Shown piece after piece: positions 48,264 to 62,400 of a DNA stretch of 64,000 bases. How positions within the stretch are numbered: the first letter of the stretch is position 1; each line of letters begins with the position of its first letter. The notes under the pieces were generated by a model. The model ran no database searches and was not told the origin of the DNA. It saw nothing but the letters and a program-made list of their open reading frames with translations. The DNA comes from Protonemura montana (Eukaryota; Arthropoda; Insecta; Plecoptera; Nemouridae): the NCBI GenBank assembly GCA_947568835.1, contig OX387605.1:19844418-19908417 (forward strand), given 5' to 3'. The position numbers were made by a program, and so were the translations under genes.

Positions 48264-51200
48264 TTAGTTTTTGTTTCTTCTTTTTTTCGAGTTTCTTATG
48301 CTGTTCTTGAAGTGATTTTTCCCTGGAATTGTGGCAGTTTTACCCGAGTGCTCAACCTTGTCATCAGCTTTAACTAATTGCTTATTCTTGTCATCAGCTT
48401 TGACTGAGTGCTCAACCTTGTCATCAGCTTTTCTCATAGCTTTTGGCCTTGCATTAAACCACTCTGGTGGCCTGCTAACTCGCTTGGGCACGCCACTTGC
48501 CACCTTGGCTATATACGCCGTCGCGCACGCAGTGAACTCTTCCGACGATGTTCCCCCGTGGCTTCTCAACAGGCTGATAACGGTAGAGTGGTGCTTTTCC
48601 CTCCCCATCATCATCAACACCTCTAGCACAGGCTCATTGATCTCTGGTTTACCTGAAAAATTAAGGACAGGTTGTCAGTTTACAATTGAACAAAAGGAAA
48701 CAGGTTGGTGATTTTTCTTTTCATGTGCAAGGACCTGACTTCTCGTGTTTTTGCGAGTTTGTTTTCTTTCTACTGGCCAAACAAATGGTTTGGCGTGAAA
48801 AATACCGAAAACCTGAAAATACTAAGATTTGCTAATGAGAAAGGTGTCCACAAATTACGTCACTTCTAGCTATATTCATTTCATATCGCAACAAAAGTTG
48901 CCGTGTCAAGATAACAAGACTAGTGGTTACTTCACATAACCAAATTGACCGTTCTCTTGTGCTTACCGCAATGCAGCAGGGCAGAGATGCGGTCAAACAG
49001 TGTGTCTGCGAGGTCACACTCGTTCTTGGGAACTGTGCGAACGATGTACGCAATGACGCGTAAAGCCACTACAGCACAGCTGAGCGGCGTGCTGCCGAAC
49101 TGCCATCGCTCCACCACGAGTCGCATCGGCACGACAATCAAAGTGCTGGCACAACTCCAGCCAAGCCGCTTAGAGAGCAGCACGAGGCATGCTTCCACAA
49201 AGTCCGGATTGCCACCTAAAAATTGGATAAATATTCAACAGTGGTCATGGTCTGGTAAACAGGGATCAAATCAACTATACAGCAACTTCGTCTTCCATGA
49301 AAAAAGTATCAACCTAGCAGTGATATCACAAGATTGCACAGGATTGTAGTAATTTGGCTCCTCATAGAACCAGTATCCAAGGGAAGTTCCAAAAAGAGTA
49401 TCTGGAATTCTCCACTCAACACATAAAACGAACCTAAAATTCTAGAATGCATACAAACTTGAGACCTCAACATGTTGATGTCTTTGTTATAAATTGTTTA
49501 CAAAGAAATCAGCTGTCATCCATAATAATTATCAATTAAGGTCATACCTTGGCCCCTGTAAGAAAAATTCGTAACGCTTTTAGAGAAACTACCTTCGAGC
49601 AATCGCACCATCCGCTCCACGAGCTGAGCCGCGCTAGGCAGCCTTTCCTCGTTGTACTTGTAGCGCTGTGAGACGAGATGCACTAGAGTTTGGTCCTCAT
49701 GTGGGTATTCGTTCTTGCCAAACTGCAGCGTGTACGCGACGGTCAGGCTGACTATGTCGTCTGTAAGAGAAAGGGGAGCATCTCGGTAATCGTATACCTC
49801 ATCGGGTGGCTGCTTCGTGAAAGGATGTGCAATTTAGACAGACTTTATTGAGGCTACACTTCCAGAGGGAAAGACTGTTTTTTAATTTACTTAAATCAGA
49901 TTTTAAATTTCATATAGACCCTGAAAATTCAAATTTACTATCAACTTTTGTGGTTTAAGCCTTGTATAGCAAAGCAAATCTTTTAAATTAACTAAAAAAA
50001 TAGGAAAAGAAGACCAAAGAAGAAGACTAATAACTATAAAAACTGGATGCCTAGCAGGGTTACATTCGCCGAATTTATTTTTAAAATAAAATCGAAATAC
50101 ACATCACATACAGAATGCAGTGAAAAAATTATTGCAATTAATTCAAGGTTACCAATTCAAGCGAAAGGTTAAGCGAGACGTTGCATACCTTGTCCTACGA
50201 AGCCGTGCTTGAGTGAGAAAGGAGCCGTCTTCAGAATGTTCAGGCAGACAGGGAACATCGATTGGCCTGCGTAGCAGTAAAGTATGTCGTAGAGGAATGT
50301 GCGCATGCGTTCAGACATCTGCAGTCGCAGGCAGATCCCAAGATGCAGTGAAATGAACCGCTTCAGCACTTCCACCTATTCGAAGCAAGCAAAGAAACAC
50401 GGCTATAGCGATTTTGATGGCAAGCCATCTTTTGAAGTGTTGGGGTAGTATATGGGGTTCAAAATAAAAGTGAGGCTGAACTCTTTTGTAGCTGAGGAGA
50501 TTTGGTTGGAGTGACAGTGAAAATAAGTTGGTAATTAACTGATCAAATTGCTTTAGCCTCAGTTAGCCTGAGTTATATTTTAAAGTGCACGTTAGTGTTT
50601 CCAAGACCCTCAGCACCTGGTTTTTTTTATTTATACTTCTTGTTTTTCATTTAGCATTTTGTACATTCTATAAAGAATAGTAAAAAGCATATTTATATTT
50701 TTAGATTTATTTGAATGTATTGTGTTTTGTAAATAAATAAATTAGTACCGGTGGGTAATTGACTTATGACAAACAAAACTTCACAAGTTTCTTAAGAGAG
50801 CTATTTCCAGCTGTTATTGCTACATAAATATGCACTATTTCAAAACCTCAGAGCATTTCTAGGTAAATAGTGTTTCATTTATCTTACCACTGGCTTTATT
50901 GACAGATTGCAGAGTTTCTGCTCAATCTCCGTAAGCAATTGATCAGCCACTGTTGGCTTTTGCTTGTGCATAGTGACAATCAGTTGGATGAGTTTCCGAA
51001 CTTTCTCCGTTGTTTCCAATTCGTCCGATTCATTTGGCTCCATTCGGCCCTTGTCGTTAGTCACCTCCTTTACAACCTCCCTGTTAAAAATCAAGACAAT
51101 CATAAAAAAACTGCTACAAGCTAGGAACCTATTTATAAATGTTATTTATGTTTGACCCAAAGCTAGTTACGTACTTGGCGATGAAGATTTCAGATATAGC

Positions 51201-54200
51201 TAATATATTATTGACTGTCATCGTCAGTGCTTCCTCTAGTGGATTACGGGAAGAAAGGAACTTCTGAAGCATTAATCGCAGGTAGCGCACCTGAAAAAAG
51301 GGAACAACAACAACAGTTAACCTAAGCTCATTGGTCATTATCTTTTTATTAATTTCTTTGAAGAAAGCCTTACCATTATAAGATCTTCTGGGGAGATCTT
51401 GGCTTCATGTGCTACTTGCTGAATATTGAAAGCCTCATTGTGGGCAAGCCTAGCATAGACACGTCTGTTCCAAACACCCGTTTCGTCTTTCAGTATCTTG
51501 GGTGGCGGCGGCAATGGCGGCAGACTAGGCTCTTCAGGTTCGACTTTCTCAACCGAGCTGCTGAGGTCTAGCGTTACTGGTGGACACGCATCTTCGGCCA
51601 ACTCCTGTGGCTTGTAGAAGAATGGCTGCTTGATTTTGCTTATTGGCGGTGGGGATGGAATGCAAATTGACGGTTTACTGGTGATGAGATTCGTCTTTAA
51701 TGCGGTCGCTGCCCGTTTTATAGGTGACTTTCGCAATAAAGTGGGGGAACTGGTTATTGGAGTCCTGTTAAGGAGAGTGCTTAAAGGTTCGTCATCTGAA
51801 TCGTATTCAGATGATTCGTCTTTGACTGTTAGCTCAGTCTGAACCGAAACCGATAGTCGCGGGGGTATGTCGTTATCATCAGACGAATCATCATTCTTCG
51901 TGGTAATTTGAAGAGGTTCATCAACGAGATCAGCTATTACTAACTCACAGTCAGATAAGTCGTCATCTACCAACTGATGAGCTAGAAGTGATTTGATTTC
52001 TTCCGAGTTAATGGCATCTACAGTCGATGTTTTCATGGCTGGTGGTAAGTCCGCAGTACTTGAATCCATGATACAAGAATTGTCTTGAGATAGTCCCCCA
52101 GATGCATCCTTGTCTTCAGTGTTCATGGTTTCCATTTTACACACCATATTTTTGGCTTCCAGTTGCGGATCGGATGTCTCGATCTTACAGGGACTGTTCT
52201 TGGCTTTTGGTTCCAGTTCTGAACTTCCAAGAACTTGATCATCAATTTTAGAATCTAGGGGCATTACCTCACTTTGAACATTATTGTCACTCTTAGGATT
52301 TGGCACTGGCATTTCACAATTCTTTTTGGATTCAGGGACTGGAAATTTAGGAACAGGTTCTGCTGTCTTTGGTGAACTTTCGCTGCTTGCATCTTGGGTA
52401 CTGACATCGTTAGACAATGGTACTTCAAGCAAAATTGTGTTCATATCTGATGGCGTTACAGATTTTAGAACAGGGGGACTTTTCGGTTGGCTGCTTTTGA
52501 CAGGAGATATTCGAGATGCATTACGCAAAGAATAGTGAGGTGGTTTATCTTCGCTTTGTAACGACTGCACAGTAACTGGCTCACTACTCAAAACAGGACC
52601 AATGCTGATTTCGTCATCAATATACACCATAGACATATCGTCAGCACATTGCTTTTTCTTTGCGCTAGGTGGGTCGTCGTCAGAGCCAAACAAATGATCT
52701 ACTATTGCCTTCCGTTTTTTCTTTCCCTTGGGTACCTTGACCTCAGATTTTGCGGCCGTCACTGATATCGCAGAAGTACAATGAAATGTTTTACTGGCAG
52801 AAGTTGCACTCTCCGTTACAATCGTCTCTTTCTTTGCATAATTCAATTCGATGGGGGAATTATAATTTGGCGCAAGCATACCTCGAACAAAACTCTTTGA
52901 AATCGGAGGTATCTTCTTAGCCTTTACAGCACTGCCCGCACTTGGCCCTTTTGTCCTATTGAGCACTTGAGAGCGCGTAGTTCGTTTATTTGTGCTAGAT
53001 CCGGTTGAATTGCCATCGACACCAGCAACTGAAAACATTGACGGCACTGGCACATCTAAATTTGCACACAAAGAGTCCATTGTTGGTGCTTTACCCACTA
53101 CAAAAAGGTCTGTCATGTTGGCCATGGCCACCGAATTCCTGACCCGTTTCAAATCCGACGCGTATGGACTCCTTGGCACGGAGACACTCTTTAACTGCCT
53201 GGTTAACGCGACAACTTCCTGCGGTACAAGCGTGATTCCCGCACCACCCGGTGCACGCCTTCCAGAGAATGCTGACGACATCTCGCGCGATGTTCCACCC
53301 GCTCTCATTTGCCTGTCTGGAAGGATCGATTTCTGCACAATGTTCACCTCGCGCACCGATTCTTTTGAGCTGCTTGCCCAACCCGATCTGTCGCTGGACG
53401 ACCGCTGATCCGCTCCTATTTCGGGGCTGACGTTCTTGATCCACTCGTTGACGACCTTGAACGACGACACCACATTTCCACTTGGCTTCGCACAGCCAGC
53501 AAATGATTCAGGCGGTGGTCGCGACGGGGTTGGAACCGCAATGGTAGTGCCATAGAGCTTCTCGTAGCTCTCGGTGGCAGATCGTACCGACTCTACGAGT
53601 GCTAACAGCATCTTCTCTTGCATGGTGCGCTCAGGGGGCTGGTCATAGCGACGGGTGGCTGCTAGCGGCAACAGTGGGAGAGGCGGGCTGGCGCTGAAAC
53701 AAACATAACTTTTCTTAACAATGTTTCACTACGAGTTTTAATTTTAAGATCTCTTCAGCAAAGTGTTTATTTTTTATTTTTTTTATGAGGTTTAGAATTA
53801 AATTGATCTTTAGATGGGTTTAGGTTTTAGGTTCCAGGTATTGTTTGTCATCCCAAAACTCACTGGACAGGTGGTACAGCTGCATCTATTGGAGACAGCA
53901 GTGTTGGCATTGTGGCCATGCTGCGCAGGATCTCGCTGACATCTGGGTCAAGATCCAGGTCCACCAACATTGCTGAATCTTCCAGATCTGACGTTCCGCA
54001 AGAGCCGCGGCCTGAGCTTGCGCTGTCTGCACCGATAGGTTTGCGGGGCTCGAGGCGCGTACACGAGAGCAAGCCTGCACAACACACAAAAGTCAGCACA
54101 GTACAATAAAGTTTTTTTTTTTCAAAACAATTGCTTAGCTTAGATAAAGTAGACACGAGTATAAAAATCATAGCATAGGTATGCTCGAGAGTTGAGAAGT

Positions 54201-57200
54201 CGCTGACCACAGACATTATTTTGACTGATGCATTAATTAGCAATTGTTTAGTTGAAAAAATAAATGAGCAAGGTCGTAAAAAATGAAAATGACTCAAAAT
54301 GCAACTTGATGGAACTATAAAGACACAAAGATATAGTGTGCTGAATGCTGATTCCATTTTGCAGGAGAATTTTGAGAGGCATTTTGAAGATATTTTAATT
54401 GGAAAAGTTTATTTGCAAAAATAAATTCAAATGTTGATTCAAGACCACAGTGTAGGTAAGATACTAAAAGAAGATGTATTTTCATTTTAAATTGCAACTT
54501 CTTGCCTCATAAAGGAAAAACATTAATATTAGAAGAATAAAATCAAGCAGAAATTGGCACAGGCATAATCAACCAAAATATCCAGTTTTGTAGATGATAT
54601 CTTGCCTACCTTTGAGCTCAGTTCTAAGTTGGGTGATCTGCAAGTCGCGCAAAGAGAGCATCTTTTCGAGCTGAATGCACTTTTGCGAAACTGAGTTTGT
54701 TCCTTTGTCTCGAACTTTCAATTGAGCCAGTTCCGCGACCAGCTCAAACGCTCGTTCCTCCGTCAGCCTTCCCTTCTGTAACGACAAGTAAGCGGCATGT
54801 TGGAGCAGATACGTAGGATTTTGCGGCAGTGTAGTCTAGATAAAGGGTGAGCCTAATGTCAACTTTACAGCACATTTAATTTGCAAATGGGGTCCCAACT
54901 GTTAGGCTAAATTGTGGTTCTATAATCTATATCATTATGGTATGATCAATTCTCAATCACTTGTTTTTGTATTTACTTTTTCTTAAAGAGAAAATAGATC
55001 ATTAACTGTTGCTTTGGGCTCAATACAGTCTTTCGTGGAAAGGGAAATTCAACAACGTCCTAATGATATAAAACTACCAGTTAGACAAGAGTAATTTGTA
55101 AATTAAAAGTAACAGCATTTCGTTGTGATCCAACTCAATTGAAGTAGTTTGACACTTTTTTGGTTATCCATTAAGTTCAATGAAGAACTGGCTACTTTGG
55201 CAAGCTCGAGCTATTCCAAAACAGATCAAAATTACTATGAAAGATTTATATCGTTGAGCGTGTAATAACAGGATGTAATATAGAAACACTCCAAAAAAAT
55301 TAAAAAGTGGTAAATTCACAGTAATCTATTTCTGCTAAGAGCACACCAAACCTGTTTTGGTTGGGCCCTAATAGCTATGACTAGCAGAGTATCTCAAAAG
55401 GTAAAACTATCCCAATCAATGGGTACGTCTTTTGGTACATACCTCCTTCAAGTCTTCATAACTTTTAACATTCTTGATCTCTTTTTCTCTCATATGTTCA
55501 ATTTCCTTGGCTTTCAAGTCTACTTCTCTTTGCAAATTTGACAGTTGCAATCTCATCTCTCCATGAATTGCGCTATCATTGGTAGTGGAAACAGACCCAC
55601 TGTTACTTTCAGAAAATTTGTCTGATTTACACAGGAGCTTATTAGCAACATTTAACTTCTCGATTTCCTTGGTCTTCAAATCTACTTCTCTTTCCAATGC
55701 CGACATTTTTAGCTTCAGTTCAGCGACTTCCTCATCACTTTGTCTAAGTGCAGCGCTAGCGACAGATGCAGCATTATTTTCTGAAATATGTTCAGAATCG
55801 CATGCAGTTGCATTTGCTACTTTAATTTGTACCATTGCCTCTGCCGTTAAGTTCGCTTTGGATTGCAATGTTAAAATTTCTAATTTCAGTGCAGCTATCT
55901 CCTCGGCTTTTGACACCTCTTCATTGTTGAAAGCTATGGAGGCACTATTTTCCTGAGACCGATCTGTCCTCAGCAAAACATCCTTTTCGTGAGCCTCTAG
56001 TTTTTCCTTTGCAACTTCTAAATCATGTCTCTGCATTTCCAGTTCATTTTTTAACGACAATGTTTCACTTTCTCTTTCAGCCAGTTGGGTCTTAAGCTGT
56101 TCAGTGTCGTTTTTATCCAACTCAAATTTCATAGTTTCTATTTGTTTACGAAGATTTTGCAACTCTGTATCCAGCATGACCCGTTGACTATCTTGCTCAG
56201 GGAAGTTAGCCTGCGCATTTTCCAAGCTACATATTGTATTCTCTCCTTTTTCTTCTGTAGCGTTATTAAAATTATCTTTTTTGTTTAACCGTTGCCTAAG
56301 AAAATTTATTTCATTCTCTCGAGCTTTTAGCTCTAATCTTAAATTTTCATCATCTTTCGTGGCTGTCTGTCTCAACAATTCTATCTCTTCATGCTGATTT
56401 GTTATCATATCTCTGAGTAGCGAACACTCCAACACTTGCCTCCCTAACTTTTCGACCAAACTTTCCACCTGTTTGTTTGCCTCTTTTGCTCCTGATAGTG
56501 ACTCTTTCAAAGTTTTTATCTCTGCACGCTTATCGCAAAACTGTACTTGGAGACGGTTCAATTCTATTTCTTGCTGTCGAAACTTGTCCTTGAGGGTTTC
56601 ATCAATGTTACTTTTACAAAAATCAAGTTCTTTTTTCAATGTCACACAATTAGCTCGCTGGCTCTCTAATTCTTGTTTGAGCAGCGTTAGTTCAAGCCCC
56701 TGAGCGACAAACTGTTCGGTTACTTTTTCAAGAGGTTTTTTATCAGCACTTTTAAGTTTTGACTCGAGTTTCTTAATTTTCTCAGCAGATGCCAACTGGG
56801 CCTGAAATTGTATTCAAATTAGATAACATAAAAAGACACCGCCTAGCAACAACTAAAATTTCCGAACATTAAGTTCAACGGTGGGCAAATGCTGCTCTTG
56901 ACTGAGTCTTGGCCGAGACAGTTTAACTTTAGCGGTGAGACTAGGCATATAAAGCCAATGTCTTTGAGTACTGCACATTTATCACCTATACTAGAAGGGT
57001 AATTGAAAGAAAGTTCACGATTAATGCCATGAGTTTGCTGCTCACATTTAGGTGCCCTCGAGAGGTGGTCTTGAGTTTATCCTCTAGAGCTGCCTTCTGC
57101 TGTTTCATGGTAAGAAGATCGCAGAGTTCCTTGTCCCTCTCTGCAGTAACATTTGCAAGCTGTTGCTCCAGGCTTTTGCATTTCTGAAATAACATGAATG

Positions 57201-59270
57201 TTAGAGAGAATTTTGCTTTACGAAAAAAATATATAATTTACACTGCTTGGGTAACCTGAAACCTGAATCATACAAATTTGAAGATTTATTTCAGGTCTTA
57301 TTCTTTGGAAATAATAGTGAACTGGCACTTCCAGTTGAAAGTTTTCAAGGTCCATGTAACTACATGACATTTTTTCTATTCAATGTCTTTTTGTTTGGGA
57401 AAAGTTACAGACAATTTCCTGCTCACTCAAGGTGCTATTTTCACACTGGCGATATTTTACCGACCAGGCTAGTAAACCCTAAATTACTACAGTATGAATC
57501 AGAAACCATTCCTTCCAGTGGTTTGGTGAAGTGGTTTAGAGCCGTGGGTGAATGATGTGGAGGGTATCGGACTTGCTCTGTTGAGATTGACTTGTGGTCC
57601 TAAAAAGGACCTAACACATCCTGTTTTTGGTAAATGGCAGCGACAGCCATGGGATATCATCTGCATTTTATAGAGCTAAATTTATCAGCTAAATTTTATT
57701 TTATATACAGCAACCAACTAAATAGACTCCAACAGTTGGTAAAATTCAGGGGCGTGTGGTCAGGGTTTGCGGGGCATGCGCTGCATGCCCTGAGATAATC
57801 ACCAAGTGGGTTATTTTTATGTTGTTCTATCATTTACGATTATTATTTACAAATTTGGCGGGGAAAAAAATTGGACCGAAGTTTTCAGTTTTTACATCGT
57901 TAAAAGCGCGCTTGCAGCAAGTTGGTCTTAAAAATTGCAGAATTAATAGCAAGTTGTCTTATAAGTATAAGGAAGTTGGTCAGTAAGTTGATTTTTTAAG
58001 AGCATACCTAAGTTCTAGCCCCACCACACGCCACTGGTAGAATAAGGATAGGGTTAAGCATAAATGTATTGTATATGGAAGCAATGAAACATTTGTCGAT
58101 TTCATCTATCGATATTTACTGAGTAAAAGTAAAATACTTACTTCTGCAGTGAGTTTATGGCTGATTAACGTTGATTTGAATTGTTCCTGTGCTTGGGTCA
58201 GGGTATTGTTGGCTTCCTTGAGTTTCCCTTCAACCCTTGCAACCTGTGAGCGTTTAGCTGTAAGCTGCTTGAACAATTTACTGTTCAAATGATAAAAAAA
58301 AAATCATTAGGAATAATGCACATAAAATAGTGTCAATAACCTACTCAAATACCTAGAGAAAGTATCGCACTTAGAAACACTCAGTCTTGTGGCGCTACTT
58401 GTAAGTTTGTTAGTTATAAGTTAGTTGTAAGTTGTGGCGCTAGTAGCTTTTGCAGAACTACGAAATAAGGTTGAACAGTCTGAGTGACATGCAGTCTGAG
58501 ATTGAGCAAGCGCAGTTGAGGATGGCACTGTCTCGGTGGAACACACAAATATCAACTATAGTCCTGACTTGACTAGAAAAAATTGTTTTCTCAGAGCCAT
58601 GGCATGGATAAATGATGAATCCATCCTGTACATGTTCACATGTAGCACATGTTCAAGTGCTAATTCTTAATGTGGTATGGTAGGTACCATCTTCTTTAAG
58701 ATGGTTCATCATTTGAGAGTAAAGTGATTTTATAAAATTTAAACAACCCTGTGATTCAAAACTGTGTTGCTATGTTAAAATCTGTTAAATATAAAAATCT
58801 TGTCAAAAATTACTTACTCAGTGCAGATTACCCTTTTCTTATATTCCACAAAACTCGTCCGCAGTAGAAGCAAGTCATTGTTGTATGTCTGCAATCAACC
58901 AAGAATGTTCAGTCTATATCTTTCACAGCTTAAATATCAAAAAAGGCTAGAGCAGTTTTTACGAAGAGTGCCGCTTTGAATTTTCTCCTTGGTGCACAGA
59001 AGCGAAAATATAATATCAAGAATCAGTTACATATTAGTGCATCACTTAGTTTATTACCTGGATCAACTACATAATTTATTTTTGAGGAATTGTCTAAGAA
59101 GCAGCAAAAACTCGCCCCGGAAACGTACATTTGAATCACAAATAACAACAAATAATGCAACAAATTTAGGTTATGTGGAGCAGAAACTTCCCTACAGAAC
59201 AGCCGTACGGCGTCACAAAACTCACCTGTTTGATTGTTTCACAGTTATTACAAACAAAATTAGTCTCCAT
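48264..59270 (-). CDS. Large coiled-coil protein, tentatively little elongation complex subunit 1 (ICE1), 14 exons, 1916 aa
   Basis: Exons in order of transcription: 59226-59270, 58818-58888, 58142-58280, 57046-57183, 55443-56801, 54610-54775, 53864-54074, 51374-53693, 51175-51290, 50888-51080, 50189-50375, 49593-49760, 48967-49215, 48264-48652; 5751 nt, phases consistent. The N-terminus has CNNC and then KKRVICTDKL, resembling the start of ICE1 as I recall it. Residues about 30-640 are heptad-rich coiled coil; about 640-1480 is Ser/Asp/Lys-rich disordered sequence with KKKRKAIVDHLFGSDDD; about 1490-1850 is all-helical; the C-terminus is basic (NSKKRRNKN) with KADDK repeats. ICE1 scaffolds the complex driving RNA polymerase II transcription of snRNA genes in nuclear bodies. 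The gene model is firm; the name is an inference. Alternatives are other long nuclear coiled-coil proteins. Confidence 0.8.
57747..58036. mobile_element. hAT-like MITE, 290 bp
   Basis: Termini CAGGGGCGTGTGG and (inverted) CAGTGGCGTGTGG match at 12 of 13 positions, the CAG-N-GGCG form typical of hAT elements. Flanking 8-mers GTAAAATT (57739-57746) and GTAGAATA (58037-58044) match at 6 of 8, consistent with an old target duplication. No coding capacity. It is inserted in intron 3 of the ICE1-like gene. Confidence 0.75.
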
Positions 59271-60374
59271 ATTCAGTTTACCACATCAAAATGACGTAAA
59301 TAGTTTGAAAGGGAACGTTAAACGAAAAATGCACTCCATGCTTTAGCGTTTTCGCCGGCCAAACGTAGCTAAACGTTCAGTAAGTTTATTGAGATTCGTG
59401 TACGTCCGTCAGCTTTCGTGACGACCTTCAAAAAAAGCGCGTGCTTCAAATGGAATGTTCAAATGTGTCATCAGCAAACATATTTCGTCCTTCTTTAAAA
59501 CAGGCGTTGAGCTAAAACTTAATAAGAACAGAGTTCAAATATTCTTTAGTTCTAACAGAAGAAATTGACAAAAGTTTTAACGTTATTCTCATATCAAACC
59601 CTATCACTTTAATATTACTGTTCTGCCATTAGGCCAAGTTACCACACTAATATAATTTAACTTAAATTTTTGGTTGGGCATGAACTTCCCATACATGTAG
59701 AAGGGCAATGCAAGGTAAGAAGTGCCATGCTGATGTACATTTAAATAAGAAGTCCTTACACATTAGCTTTGGCTGTCGGAAGTTTCCTAGATTAGAGTAG
59801 ATCAGAGATATTTCGATGAGAGTGGGATAGTTCAGAGGAGAAAAGATCATCTTTAAAACTTTTTGTTTGTTTTACACCCAACTCACACCACCTTCTATAT
59901 TAGCGTAGAAAATGTTCAACTATTCTGTAAATGGAAAACAAACAAATGCAAAACGGACGCCGTGTTTTTGCACTGAAAAACACTGAAAGAGCAGGAATAA
60001 GCAAAAGAATTTCAACAGAAACACAACCATTATAAAGTTGAAATAGCCTTTTCCAAAGAAAATTAAAGAAATACGGGACTAAAGGAACATGCTCATCTAC
60101 AACATAGCTCAAATTGGGTTTGCTAAGCCATCGTTTTTGCAAAAAATCAATGTAAGATAGTATAAAAATTATTATTCAAGAAAGTTTCATATAATTACAG
60201 CAAGTCTTCGTACATAATTTACAGTAGTTTCAAATTTAATGAATCATACCAACTAATTTTCAGCTCTCTATAACATGTTTTTTTTTACTGCTTCCTTTTA
60301 AGACACAATTTACTCTCTTGGTAACTTCTGCCATTCTTTCCTTTTCTTCAAATATAAATGTGAAGCATTTGCAT

Positions 60375-62400
60375 TCACTCATCTTCTTGCAGAAACTCGT
60401 CGAGAACAGCAAAATCTTGAGACGTGTCTAGTGCAACCTCCTCGAGTGAAGGCCCACGACTCGAGAGCTTTTTTGCTGTGAAAGCCCGAAAATGAATCAA
60501 AACATCAAACCACGTTTGGTGGTAGCGTTGAGTAGGTATAGATGCATTGCGTTTGGGAGGTTACTCATGACAATTTATTGACCTCTCATGCTGGTTACCA
60601 TTTTGTTAAATTTCTCAGCGCTATTCTGAGGGAAACTGAGCCTAAAATGTTAGCTATTGTGATTAACCCCCACAAAACCTGCCTAAGAAGATGGTAGATT
60701 TTGATCTCGCCTAAGCTGCAAATAAACTTTAGCAATCCCTGCTTTCTCCACCTCAATGATAGTGTGCAATAATTACTAATTTACTTATTAATTAGTAATT
60801 ACTAATTAACTTACGAGGGACTTTGCCTGACTCCTTGTACTGTTGCACATCTTGCTCAAATGCTTCGCCGAACGTGTTTTGCCGCTCGCGCAGCAGCTGC
60901 TGTTGCCGTTGCTCATGAGCTATCGTCTTGCTCGAGTGTGCTGCGACTAGGCCAGCTACAAGTCAGATTGTCATTGAAAGGAACCAATAACTATACCAGA
61001 AGAAGGCAAGGAGGTAAGGAGGTTGTGAGCATTTCAAGCCAAGATAGGTAGTCACCAAGAAAATGATTCGAGATATTGTTGATGAGCATAGCTAGGAAAG
61101 AAATAGGTAGCCGTAATATTGCCAGTCCCCAAGGATTATTATTATTTTTTTTTGGGTAAATCATTTTTTTGAATGTGTTTTATTTTACAGTCTACCGCCC
61201 AAGCGTTTGCTTCAGTTTTGATTAAATTTGCAGGATAGTTTAAAGGGTTGATTTTGAGTTATCAACTCATTTTTTAAAGAAAATGTCAAAATGTTTGCAA
61301 ATCTATAATTTACATAAATTTTATCTTAACTTTTATCAATTTTCCCACTCTGTTCTTTAATATTTTTGCAACTTTATCTAGCAAACTTTATTTAGCAAAA
61401 TTGCAAAAGCTTGAAAACTTTATCAATTTGAAGAGCAAACTAAATTGAAGTGTGCCCTAAGGTTTTAGCTTTGCAGCTACCTTAGCGCTTTTCAGATCTA
61501 GATACCATAGGTAAGTAGGTATGTACCTATACAAAGAAAAAATAACATTTACTCACATCGAAGAGCTTCAAGTCCTGCGAGCTTCTTTTCTTTGTACATA
61601 GCTAGCTGGAATCTGTGTTCTAATTGCCGCTCCTGAAGTTCTTGAGTCTCCACAGTGTTCTCCAGACAAGCCAAAGCTGCTTCGACATTATCGCAACTCT
61701 CTTGCACCAAAACTGCAATTTACCAACTATTTTAGGCCATTGTTTGTTTATAAATGGTCAACAGCTGAAGATAAGTTTTTTAATGACTGTAGATATCTAC
61801 CAAATTAATAAATGAAGTTCATACCGATTTGGCCTATCAGCTCCTGAACAGTATTTAGGAGCTTCGGTAGAGCTGCCAAAGTCGTGCTCATCTGCCCGAC
61901 AGCTGTCAACTGGCTTGCAACCTCTTTATCTAGTACACCTATGAGTTCGTCAAGTTGCTGTGACAGATGCAGTGGTAACAATATAAAATTAACTCTTACA
62001 TTTGAAAAAATTTGGCTTCAAACTTTTTTGGCTCCGATTGACAGTCACTGACCTGAGCTTGCAACGCGTTCGCTTCCGACATGTTATGTGATTCACTCCA
62101 TTCTGACTGATATTTGTGCAATAGGTTTGCTCCAGCATTGTAATCCACTTTTCTCATAAACATTACTCTATAGTCGACACAATCGTTATGGCCTCGTAAA
62201 CTGTAATGATATATTCATATTTTTAAAATGACCATTTGAGGTTAATTAAGTAAGCATGTAAAGAAATAAAGCGTAACTACACATAAAATTTAGACGAATT
62301 ACTTATTTTCTTGTAAGCAAATACCCTTCAAGTCATACCTCGAAGAAATTTCTTCCTGAGCGTTGTTTAGCTTATCTCGCAGGGTACTAAATCCAAACAT
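60375..62400 (-). CDS. Dysb: Dysbindin (BLOC-1 subunit), 6 exons, 246 aa
   Basis: Coiled-coil subunit of BLOC-1, which sorts cargo to lysosome-related organelles and supports synaptic vesicle function. Exons: 62339-62400, 62053-62200, 61825-61957, 61557-61712, 60815-60955, 60375-60475; 741 nt with phases consistent. It starts MFGFSTLRDKL with a following amphipathic helix, has the coiled core (LLHKYQSEWSE; QLTAVGQ; ALACLENTVETQELQERQLE), then RERQNTFGEAFEQDVQQY, which aligns with the conserved dysbindin segment KERQKFFEEAFQQDMEQY, and ends in an acidic tail LDTSQDFAVLDEFLQEDE like the DxxALDVFL motif of vertebrates. The tail is shorter than in mammals, as in other insects. The ICE1-like gene starts 1.1 kb downstream on the same strand. 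Confidence 0.9.

Noticed and set aside
55579..56703. Plus-strand frames opposite the long coiled-coil exon
   Set aside because: Antisense to a 1359-bp exon with strong heptad pattern; Ser/Phe-rich translation is the usual complement artefact.
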